Origin: Bryobacterales bacterium
Lineage (GTDB): Bacteria; Acidobacteriota; Terriglobia; Bryobacterales; Bryobacteraceae
Assembly (NCBI GenBank): GCA_003142355.1
Contig: PLMF01000058.1
Coordinates: forward strand, 1,281-21,012
Reading direction: 5' to 3'
Length of the DNA: 19,732 nt
The position numbers and the translations under genes were made by a program. Of the stretch, positions 6,511 through 13,225 are shown piece by piece. Position 1 is the stretch's first letter. Each line of letters starts with the position of its first letter. A model generated the notes under the pieces. It did not search any database, was not told where the DNA came from, and was given only the letters and a program-made list of their open reading frames with translations.

Positions 6511-9471
6511 TTATGGCAGCTTCGCGTATTCCGCCTTGGCTTCCTTCAGGACGGGGATGCCGGGGTCGGCGTCCTTCCAGAGTCCCAGGAAATCCTGATA
6601 CGCGGCGCGGGCTTTGGCCGTGTCGCCCTCGAAGGCGTAAGCGCGCGCCAGTCCCAGCCGGGCCAGCGCGCCCCAGGGAAAGTTCATCACCACTCCGCGG
6701 CGGTCAGTGAATTTCTGGAATTCCGCTACCGCCCGACGTCCGTCGCGCAGCATGAGATAGGCTTCCCCACGCACATAAACCGGGCACAGGAATATCGTGA
6801 ATTGCGATGGTTCGCTAAGTTCGATCGTGCTCGCCACCTTCAATAGTTCGATGGCCCGGTTCGGGTCTTTGCGCTCCAGGGCGACCCCCGCCCGGATGGT
6901 GGGCAGCCAATACCTCTGGACCAGCGTGTCCAGCGGGAAGATCTTGTCGAGTTCGGCCGCCAGCTTCTCCGCCCCTGCCACATCGCCTGCCCGCGCCAGA
7001 GCAAGCGCCGCCATGGCCCGCACATCGCGGTTCGGGGCCAGCTTCAACGCTGCATCGGCCTCGGCACGCGCCTGCTCCCGGTTTCCCGATTCCACCTCGC
7101 GCAGCGCTGCCGCTGCCTGATATGCCGCGCCAGCCTCTTTGGCTTGGTTGCGCTGGGCTGAATCCCTCGCCCGCCCGGTCAGATCGCGCGCGTTCTTCAG
7201 CTTGCCATACCAGCCTTCCGTGTCCGCTTGCGTGGCCAGCAACAGGTCTTCCGCGCCCGGCTTGCCCATGGCGTCTGAGACCAATTGCGCCATCTGTGCC
7301 GTGTCGCCCTTCAGAAATGCCAACCAGTAGCGGCTCTGGAGCAGCAACTCGGACTCCAACTTGCGCTCCTCCGCCTGCTCGTACACCGCCTCGGCTTCAT
7401 CCAGCCGGTTGAAGACCGTGTAGGTTATGCCGAGGTTGACATAGTTGACCGCATTACTTGGATCCAGGCGCAACGCCTCTCGAAATCCCTCCAATGCCTT
7501 TTCCCAGTTTCCCAGGTCGGCGGAAACGAACCCCAGCATTATGTAAGACATGTCGTCTCTTGGGTAGGTCTGCCGCCACAGCTCGTAGGTCTGCGCCGCC
7601 TTCTCCAGCTCTCCCGTCACCTGTTGGTGGTACATCCCCTCGATCGAGAACCGCTCCCGTTCGCTTACCTTCTCCCGCAGGTCGTAAGCCTTGCGTATGT
7701 ATTCGGCCCCCCGCCCTCCTTCGTTGAGGACGAAATAAGTGCCCCCCATCCAGGCGTAGGCCAGGGCAAAACTCGGATCAAGGTCCAACGCCCGGTGGTA
7801 AAGGGGCAGCGCGGCTGTTCCCCCTTTCGCATATTCCGTCTTTCGTCCCAAGCTGTAGGCTTTGAGCGCCTCCAGGGATGGCGTAGTCGCTTCCTCCAGC
7901 GGCGTGGCGTATTTCTGCACCGAGCTGAGCGACTCGCCCAGTTTGCTCCGCAGCCGGACTGCCGCTGCACCCAAAGCCTTCAGCACCGCTTCCTTGGCCG
8001 CCGCCTGCTCCTGAGCTTCCGCTATCACGTCCCCCGTCTCGCAGTCCATAGCCTTCAGGCCAATCACGTACTGGCTGCCCAGCCCTGCAATCGATCCGGC
8101 CAGCATGGCCTTGCTGCCCGTGCGCTGGCAGACCTCGCGCGTAACCTCCGGCGTCAGCCGGTCACCGGCGGGACGCCCCATCAGCTTCAAGATCTCATTC
8201 ACCCGGCGCTCGGAAACCAGCTCGAGAAAGGGCGATTGCTCAAGCTGCACCGAGAGTCCTTGCTTCAGTGTGTCGTCGAAAACGCTGTCGCCCGTGGTGT
8301 TGGTGAAATCGGAGAGGACAATGGAGTCCTTGTCGGTCAGTGGCTTGGTTTGATGCGCGCGGTAGTACACGCCGCCGGCGGCGAGCACAGCGGCCAGCAG
8401 GACCGCAATCGCAATCCTCCAGCGCTTCGCCAACCACCAGCCGATCGGCGAGCCGATTCGCCCAGACCGGAAACCCTCGCGCAGGCCTTCCAACACGACC
8501 CGCGCGTCGTCAATGTGCTGGAGGCGGCGCGCGGGGTCCTTGCGTAAGCACTGGCGCACCAGTTCATCGAGCCGCTTGGGCACTCCCTCCAGCGCTTTCG
8601 GTTCCGTAGTGACGGTAGCGGCGAGCGCGGCGGTGATGGTCTCGCCCGGAAACGCCCGGTGCCCGCTCAGCAGTTCGTAAAGGATGCAGCCGAAGGCGAA
8701 GATGTCGCTGCGCGTGTCGGCCGGCTGGCCTTCGATCTGCTCCGGCGCAATGTAGCCGGGCGTGCCCACGAGGCCGGCGCCCTGCGTGGAGGCTGGCGCG
8801 CCCTCCTCCTCCGGCCGTTTCGCCAGGCCGAAATCCAGCACCTTGACGGACCCCCTTTCCGTCACCAGAATGTTGCCCGGCTTCAGGTCGCGATGCACGA
8901 TGCCCGCCGCGTGCGCCGCCGCCAGGGCATCGGCTATCTGAATGCCGTACTCGATGGCCTGCTTCACCGGGAGGGGGCCTTTGAGCGGCCTTCCTTCGAC
9001 CAACTCCATGGCGAGGTACGGCCAACTTTCGTGGTCACCGACTTCATAGAGCGTGGCGATGTGGGGGTGGTTCAACGCCGCTACCGCGCGGGCCTCGCTC
9101 TCCCACCGGCGGCTGAATTGGGCCTTGACGAACTTCAAGGCGACGCTGCGGCCCAGGCGGGTGTCGCTGGCTTTGTAAACCACGCCCATGCCGCCTTCGC
9201 CGAGCTTCTCCTGAATCTGGTAGTGGGAGACTCGCTGTCCGGCGGTTAGCCGGGCTGCCTCGGGCGGCAGCCCGCCGCCTGCCTCAGTCTCCCAGGCGGG
9301 CCGGTCGAGCATGCCGGCCGACGACGGCTGCGCCAGCAAGGATTCAACCTCGCGCCGCAGGTCTTCCTCGCCGGCGCAGGTCACCGCCAGAAATGCCGCC
9401 CGTTCCTCCGGCCTTCGTTCCGCCGCCGCCTGGTAGATCTCCTCGACGCGCCGCCAGCGGGCTGGATCCAT
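6511..9471 (-). CDS. Membrane-anchored Ser/Thr protein kinase with TPR repeats
   Basis: A Hanks-type kinase of 986 aa. Residues 1-60 are the N-terminal helical region common in acidobacterial kinases (WRRVEEIYQAAAERRPEER). The kinase domain (about 84-335) has every key motif: the glycine loop LGEGGMGVVYKA, K113 in VALKFVK, HRDLKPGN with catalytic D195, DFG at 213-215, and GTPGYIAPE in the activation segment, so it should be active. A membrane segment follows at about 353-370. Outside the membrane lies a region beginning IVLSDFTNTTGDSVFDDTLK (about 384-510), then TPR-like repeats to the C-terminus, including LPLYHRALDLDPSFALAYAW and ALEGFREALRLDPSNAVNY. The ending KDADPGIPVLKEAKAEYAKLP looks complete. 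The ATG at 9471 has only a weak AGG six bases upstream. The ECF sigma gene 1.5 kb away is a plausible substrate. Confidence 0.93.
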   Translation of the reverse strand: MDPARWRRVEEIYQAAAERRPEERAAFLAVTCAGEEDLRREVESLLAQPSSAGMLDRPAWETEAGGGLPPEAARLTAGQRVSHYQIQEKLGEGGMGVVYKASDTRLGRSVALKFVKAQFSRRWESEARAVAALNHPHIATLYEVGDHESWPYLAMELVEGRPLKGPLPVKQAIEYGIQIADALAAAHAAGIVHRDLKPGNILVTERGSVKVLDFGLAKRPEEEGAPASTQGAGLVGTPGYIAPEQIEGQPADTRSDIFAFGCILYELLSGHRAFPGETITAALAATVTTEPKALEGVPKRLDELVRQCLRKDPARRLQHIDDARVVLEGLREGFRSGRIGSPIGWWLAKRWRIAIAVLLAAVLAAGGVYYRAHQTKPLTDKDSIVLSDFTNTTGDSVFDDTLKQGLSVQLEQSPFLELVSERRVNEILKLMGRPAGDRLTPEVTREVCQRTGSKAMLAGSIAGLGSQYVIGLKAMDCETGDVIAEAQEQAAAKEAVLKALGAAAVRLRSKLGESLSSVQKYATPLEEATTPSLEALKAYSLGRKTEYAKGGTAALPLYHRALDLDPSFALAYAWMGGTYFVLNEGGRGAEYIRKAYDLREKVSERERFSIEGMYHQQVTGELEKAAQTYELWRQTYPRDDMSYIMLGFVSADLGNWEKALEGFREALRLDPSNAVNYVNLGITYTVFNRLDEAEAVYEQAEERKLESELLLQSRYWLAFLKGDTAQMAQLVSDAMGKPGAEDLLLATQADTEGWYGKLKNARDLTGRARDSAQRNQAKEAGAAYQAAAALREVESGNREQARAEADAALKLAPNRDVRAMAALALARAGDVAGAEKLAAELDKIFPLDTLVQRYWLPTIRAGVALERKDPNRAIELLKVASTIELSEPSQFTIFLCPVYVRGEAYLMLRDGRRAVAEFQKFTDRRGVVMNFPWGALARLGLARAYAFEGDTAKARAAYQDFLGLWKDADPGIPVLKEAKAEYAKLP

Positions 9472-9485
9472 AAAAACCTGAGCGG

Positions 9486-9491
9486 ATTATA
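9486..9491 (-). promoter_or_regulatory. Candidate -10 element of the kinase gene
   Basis: The minus strand reads TATAAT here, 14 bases before the kinase ATG at 9471, giving a predicted leader of only a few bases. No convincing -35 lies 17 bp upstream (TGAGAT). The perfect hexamer next to a strong gene start is the only support. Confidence 0.35.
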
Positions 9492-9610
9492 GCACCGCCA
9501 AGGCCGGAATCTCATGACCTCTTTTGTGCGTTCATTACATGCAAAAAAGATTTCAAATGGATTATAGTTTCTGCCCCGATTTTCCGCTTAGCCGTGTGAG
9601 GGAGGAGACG

Positions 9611-9628
9611 ATGAGCATCGCGGGCTAG
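9611..9628 (+). CDS. Possible five-codon leader peptide (MSIAG)
   Basis: The sequence GGGAGGAGACG directly precedes ATG AGC ATC GCG GGC TAG. That ribosome site is stronger than those of many real genes in the window. It lies 85 bp upstream of the propeller gene's ATG, in the 241-bp gap between the divergent kinase and propeller genes. It could be a translated leader, the remnant of a lost gene start, or chance. The codons show no attenuation-type bias. Confidence 0.2.
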   Translation: MSIAG

Positions 9629-9712
9629 CCAGGAACGGCGGCGCTGACTGCCATTTTCCAGGCTGGTCCGTGCTTCGCGTATCGGCTGTCTGCCTCCCCA
9701 AAGGAGAAAACT

Positions 9713-10870
9713 ATGAAAACGCGGAAAAGCTTTATGGCATGGGGGATGCTTCTCCTGGCCATGTGCATGTTAATGTTGGGGATCCCTGCCATCGCTCAAC
9801 AGCCCACCATCACCACCATCGACGCTCCGCACGCAGGCACTATCGGCGGCTACGGCACGGAGGCCATCGCCATCTGCCCGGCGGGGCAAATCGCGGGGTT
9901 CTACGCAGACTATAGCAATGCGATGCACGCCTACGTGCGCACTACCGACGGCAAGATCACCACGTTCGACGCCCCGGGCGCGGGCAGCGGAGGCGGGGCA
10001 ATCCCCTTCCCCACCACGGGGACCAATCCGGGCACCTACGCCGTTGCCGGCGACGCGTGCGGGTTGGTCGCGGGATATGTCATTGACTCGCGCAACGTGG
10101 CCCACGGCTACGTGCGCGGGGCTGACGGCACTTTCACCACGTTCGACGTTCCGGGCGCGGGCACGGGATACCTCCAGGGCACCTTTGCCGGGAACCTGAG
10201 CATGTCGGGGGAACTGATCGCGGGATACTACGTTGACGCCACCGGTATGAATCACGGCTTCCTGCGCGCCGGCAACGGCGCCATCACCGAGTTCGATGTC
10301 CCAGCCGCTGCCAAAGGCCCTGGTCTGGGCACGATGGCTTACTGGGCCCAGTGCGTCAACCCGGCTGGCGCGATCACGGGAGTCTACTTTGACCAGAACG
10401 GTGCGGCTCACGGCTACGTGCGCGCTCCAAACGGCACAATCGCAACGTTCGACGCTCCGAACGCGGGCACCGGCTCCGGCCGGGGTACTTTCGTCTGGGC
10501 CATTAACCCGGCGGGGACAACCGCGGGGACCTCCCAGGATAACAACGGCGTCTATCACGGCTTGCTGCGCACGGCCGACGGCAAGATCACCATATTCGAC
10601 ATTAAGGGCGCGGGCACGGGCAACGGCCAAGGTACCCAAGCCGAGAACATTAACCCATCAGGCGTAGTCGATGGATATTACACGGACGCGAGCAATGTGT
10701 CTCATGGTTACGTGCGCGCCGCTGACGGCACGTACACTTTCTTCGACGCTCCGGCCGCGGGCACGGGCAGCGGTCAGGGCACCTTCCCCATGACCAACAA
10801 CCCGGCGGGCAGCATCGTCGGATATTACGTGGACAACAACGGCGCGTATCACGGCTTCGTGCGGCAGTAA
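9713..10870 (+). CDS. Secreted repeat protein, probable seven-bladed beta-propeller
   Basis: The 385-aa product has a signal peptide (about 1-28, cleavage near AIA/QQ) and then consists almost entirely of repeats of about 49-59 residues. Each unit reads roughly NPAGxIxGYYxDxNGxxHGYVRAxDGxITTFDAPGAG with small changes. HGYVR-type motifs begin near residues 72, 131, 181, 233, 282, 331 and 380; FDAP-type motifs near 36, 85, 144, 194, 246, 295 and 344. The protein begins with the FDAP half of a unit and ends with the HGFVR half, as in beta-propellers closed by joining the two termini. Only two cysteines pairable after the signal are obvious (C55, C116), with C214 a third. A strong AAGGAGA (9700-9706) precedes the ATG. 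Its job is unknown; carbohydrate or protein binding is typical of such folds. It is divergent from the kinase gene and upstream of the sigma gene. Confidence 0.85.
   Translation: MKTRKSFMAWGMLLLAMCMLMLGIPAIAQQPTITTIDAPHAGTIGGYGTEAIAICPAGQIAGFYADYSNAMHAYVRTTDGKITTFDAPGAGSGGGAIPFPTTGTNPGTYAVAGDACGLVAGYVIDSRNVAHGYVRGADGTFTTFDVPGAGTGYLQGTFAGNLSMSGELIAGYYVDATGMNHGFLRAGNGAITEFDVPAAAKGPGLGTMAYWAQCVNPAGAITGVYFDQNGAAHGYVRAPNGTIATFDAPNAGTGSGRGTFVWAINPAGTTAGTSQDNNGVYHGLLRTADGKITIFDIKGAGTGNGQGTQAENINPSGVVDGYYTDASNVSHGYVRAADGTYTFFDAPAAGTGSGQGTFPMTNNPAGSIVGYYVDNNGAYHGFVRQ
9818..10868 (+). repeat. Tandem coding repeats of the propeller protein
   Basis: Seven imperfect repeats with a period of mostly about 147-156 bp (the second period is about 177 bp owing to an insertion of about ten codons near residues 96-108). 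The best conserved DNA blocks surround the codons for HGYVR and TFDAP. Units 4-7 are the most regular at about 49-52 codons. Divergence between units is too high for recent amplification. Confidence 0.8.
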
Positions 10871-11019
10871 GCCGGCAGGTCTGACGGGCCTCGCCGGACC
10901 CGGCGCGGCCATCATCTCCACCCGCGCAGAAATGTCGCTCCAATTTTCCTCCGACGGCCGCCGCGTCGCTTTGGGCGAAGGCGGCCATTCAAGCGAAGGA
11001 GAAAACTGCAAGCCGGGGC

Positions 11020-11025
11020 TATAAT
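11020..11025 (+). promoter_or_regulatory. -10 element of the ECF sigma gene
   Basis: A perfect TATAAT ends eight bases before the ATG at 11034, so transcription would begin at or within two bases of the start codon. AGGAGA lies 17 bp upstream of it in the -35 position. That AGGAGA is too far from the ATG (31 nt) to serve as its ribosome site. Confidence 0.5.
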
Positions 11026-11033
11026 TCTTGTGG

Positions 11034-11597
11034 ATGGACTCCCAGACGGCGGAAGTCACGCGCTTACTGCGAGCTTGGGGCGGCGGCGACCATGCCGCGC
11101 TCGACCAGTTGACGCCGCTGGTCTACGGAGAACTGCGCCGCATGGCCGGGCGCTACATGCAGCGGGAAAAACCAGGGAACACCCTACAAACGACCGCCCT
11201 GGTTAACGAAGCCTTTCTACGCCTGGTGGATGTCACCGGCGTGCGCTGGCAGGACCGCGCCCATTTCTTTGCCATCTCTGCCGGGATGATGCGGCGTATC
11301 CTGGTGGATGCGGCCCGAGCCCGCGGGTCCGGCAAACGGGGAGGCGGGGCGGTACGCCTGGATCTAAACGAATCCATCGACGCCCTGCCCGAACCGGACA
11401 GCCGGCTGGTGGAACTGGATGAGGCGCTCGAATCCTTGGCGCGATTCGATACCCGCAAGGCCAAAGTAGTGGAACTGCGTTTTTTCGGGGGCCTGACCGT
11501 CGAGGAGACCGCCGAAGTGCTGAAAATCTCCCCGCAAAGCGTCATGCGCGACTGGAAACTCGCTCGCGCGTGGCTCATGCGCGAACTGTCGCAGTAG
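11034..11597 (+). CDS. ECF sigma factor, Solibacter/ECF43-like
   Basis: An alternative sigma factor of 187 aa (counted from the ATG). Region 2 begins ALDQLTPLVYGELRRMAGRY and continues to HFFAISAGMMRRILVDAARA. A basic linker rich in Gly, Arg and Lys follows, then region 4 with a helix-turn-helix (KVVELRFFGGLTVEETAEVL and KISPQSVMRDWKLARAWL). The acidic D-A-E-D-type residues usually found at the start of region 2.2, before the LVxExF helix, are replaced by Q52-T53-T54-A55 in TLQTTALVNEAFLRL. No anti-sigma gene is adjacent. A TTG two codons upstream could also serve, but the ATG fits better. No ribosome site is visible, and TATAAT lies eight bases upstream, which suggests a leaderless mRNA. It converges on the oxidoreductase gene with 32 bp between them. 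Confidence 0.92.
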   Translation: MDSQTAEVTRLLRAWGGGDHAALDQLTPLVYGELRRMAGRYMQREKPGNTLQTTALVNEAFLRLVDVTGVRWQDRAHFFAISAGMMRRILVDAARARGSGKRGGGAVRLDLNESIDALPEPDSRLVELDEALESLARFDTRKAKVVELRFFGGLTVEETAEVLKISPQSVMRDWKLARAWLMRELSQ

Positions 11598-11629
11598 AAG
11601 AGCCGCGCTTGGACGGCGCCCCACCCACC

Positions 11630-12883
11630 CTACCCTTTTTGGCTCAGCTCTACGCCCTTCGTGGTCACGTAATACTTGGCCAGCATGTTGGGGTTCTCCC
11701 ATGCCGGGAAGGTTTCCGGGCGCTTCAGGTACTCGAAGAACTGCTTCGTCACCTGGGCAAAGTGCGCCTCGTGGCCCACGCGATACTGGTCCGGGATGGT
11801 CACCCGCACTCGCGCTCCCTGGTCCTGGGTTGCGATGCCCGGATATTGGCTCGCCAGCGCGCCGATTTTCCGCTCGAGCGCCTGACTCGCCCCCGCGCCG
11901 TGCGGAAACACGTACAACTCCGGCTGGTACTTTTCCTCTTTGCCCTGCCTGATCTCGATGCGCGAATTCGACCCTTGATATACCGCCAGGTGGGTATCGC
12001 CGGTCCCCGCCGGCGCTTCCCATCGCCACAGAGCGTCCAGCTTGATGTGGATGCCGCGCAGCGCGTACGATACGCGCGTATTGCAGAAATAGTCCAGCCC
12101 CTCGCCCGGCCCGCCGGTCACCTGCCGGAACTGCGCGGCCGTGATGGCGGTGGGCCAGCGGCTGGCCGCCAGCATCTCGATATCGGTGCGATAGTCGATG
12201 GCGCGCTCGGGGAAGAGCGTCCACTGGGCCAGGTCCACCAGATGCGTGCCCACGTCGGCCAGCGCCTCGCCTTGCTCGTGGATGTCGAAAAACCAGGCCG
12301 GCCGCAGGCTGGGCACGCCCGCCACCAGCTTCAGCAGATGATGGACGCTTTCCATGTACACCGCGGGTTCCCGCTCGGTGCCCGGCAGCATCTCGCCGAA
12401 GGTCTCCCCGTCGTTCACCAGTTCGCGCTGCAAAATGGTGGTGATTTCGTAGCGCTCGGTCATGATGTCGTAGGCCACCAGGGCGCGGCGGCTGGAAGTA
12501 GCCAGCGCCTCCTCGAGCGCCGCGAGATCGGCCGCGCGGATGATCCACGGCTTGTCGGCCAGCACGTCGAACCCGGCATCCAGGGACGCGCGGATGAGGT
12601 CGATCTTGCCGCGATTGCGTCCCGAAAGCACCACGATGTTGCCGGGGCGCTCCTCGATCATCCGCTTGAGGAAATCCGGCGCGGCATGGATGTCCAGTTC
12701 CCAGGAGGTCGGGTTCTCCGGGCGCAGATTGAACCGGGCGACGCGGTTCAGGTGCTCAATCAGATCCGGCCCCAGCGGCGCATAGACGGCGACGCGCCGG
12801 GAGACGCCGGAATACATCTCTTTCTGGATCAAGGCGGCGTGAAAGTGGCCCGGATCGAGCGTGATCAATCGGAATTCGTACAT
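11630..12883 (-). CDS. Gfo/Idh/MocA-family oxidoreductase
   Basis: The family comprises NAD(P)-dependent dehydrogenases, mostly of sugars and related compounds, with an N-terminal Rossmann fold and a C-terminal alpha/beta domain. The 417-aa product has an atypical nucleotide-binding start, [20 protein letters not shown], instead of a full GxGxxG. It then has [20 protein letters not shown] and [12 protein letters not shown], the last being the family's EKP lysine motif as [23 protein letters not shown] lies in the catalytic region. The tail from about residue 290 resembles the 'putative oxidoreductase C-terminal' domain of this subgroup. The substrate cannot be told. No clear Shine-Dalgarno precedes the ATG. 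About 226 bp of its 3' part are repeated at 6226-6451 in broken form. Confidence 0.85.
   Translation of the reverse strand: MYEFRLITLDPGHFHAALIQKEMYSGVSRRVAVYAPLGPDLIEHLNRVARFNLRPENPTSWELDIHAAPDFLKRMIEERPGNIVVLSGRNRGKIDLIRASLDAGFDVLADKPWIIRAADLAALEEALATSSRRALVAYDIMTERYEITTILQRELVNDGETFGEMLPGTEREPAVYMESVHHLLKLVAGVPSLRPAWFFDIHEQGEALADVGTHLVDLAQWTLFPERAIDYRTDIEMLAASRWPTAITAAQFRQVTGGPGEGLDYFCNTRVSYALRGIHIKLDALWRWEAPAGTGDTHLAVYQGSNSRIEIRQGKEEKYQPELYVFPHGAGASQALERKIGALASQYPGIATQDQGARVRVTIPDQYRVGHEAHFAQVTKQFFEYLKRPETFPAWENPNMLAKYYVTTKGVELSQKG
11648..11873. repeat. Right copy of a 226-bp direct repeat (partner 6226-6451)
   Basis: The same-orientation partner lies 5422 bp upstream, with no gaps and nine mismatches by eye. 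This copy lies within the intact oxidoreductase gene. Together the two copies bracket the kinase, propeller and sigma genes. Length and identity are sufficient in principle for RecA-dependent recombination, which would remove 5422 bp. Confidence 0.9.
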
Positions 12884-13168
12884 GCAAAATCAGGTTACTA
12901 TCGAATGCACTCCCGGGGCAATCCCCCGTTCCCCGGCCGGAAGCAGCCATACTGGAGAGCGAAGCTGGCCAGCGCGGCCTGTTTGTCGATCTCCTCACCA
13001 ACGATTCCGGAAGTGGACATCAGTAGCCGTAGCCATCATGACACAGGGCAAAACCTTTTTGTCGCGCGGCCAATTTGGGGACTGATCGGCAGCAGGTGCT
13101 CAAGCAGCGCGGTGCCGGCCGTTGGCCCACGTGTCCCGGCACGAATAAAAGGCGAATACCAAACCCTC
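12884..13168. other. Intergenic region, no recognisable gene
   Basis: Of the 342 bp between the oxidoreductase start and gyrA, this part shows no gene I can support. It includes a small hairpin CGGGG-CAATC-CCCCG near 12914-12928 with no T-run. A 24-codon stretch ending at a TAG near 13024 (LESEAGQRGLFVDLLTND) has protein-like composition but no start, and could be a gene remnant or chance. Confidence 0.5.
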
Positions 13169-13197
13169 TTCACACCCAAGTAAATTCTTGTTAAGAT
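13169..13197 (+). promoter_or_regulatory. Probable gyrA promoter
   Basis: TTCACA (13169-13174) and TAAGAT (13192-13197) are exactly 17 bp apart, matching the -35 and -10 consensus at five and four or more positions. Transcription would start near 13204, giving a leader of about 22 nt that contains the gyrA ribosome site. The inverted repeat TTAAG-ATAGAA-CTTAA (13191-13206) overlaps the -10 and start site. Confidence 0.55.
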
Positions 13198-13225
13198 AGA
13201 ACTTAAGCACTCATCAGGAGCTACG

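Noticed and set aside
6254..6598. A 114-codon plus-strand open frame closely matching another at 11676-11885, looking like a duplicated gene
   Set aside because: Both are the antisense strand of the oxidoreductase 3' region; the similarity comes from the duplicated DNA, and the real coding strand is minus.
7285..8547. A 420-codon plus-strand open frame inside the kinase gene
   Set aside because: Antisense to the TPR and sensor region of the kinase, which has clear motifs along its whole length.
9818..10868. Periodic repeats that could suggest a CRISPR array or satellite DNA
   Set aside because: Units are about 147 bp, imperfect and keep one reading frame; they encode protein repeats.
12937..13026. 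Protein-like stretch LESEAGQRGLFVDLLTND ending at a TAG, possibly a lost gene's 3' end
   Set aside because: No start, no recognised family and too short to distinguish from chance.
11570..13183. A 537-codon plus-strand open frame
   Set aside because: Antisense to the Gfo/Idh oxidoreductase; the translation lacks recognisable motifs and is rich in Arg, Gly and His as typical shadow frames are.
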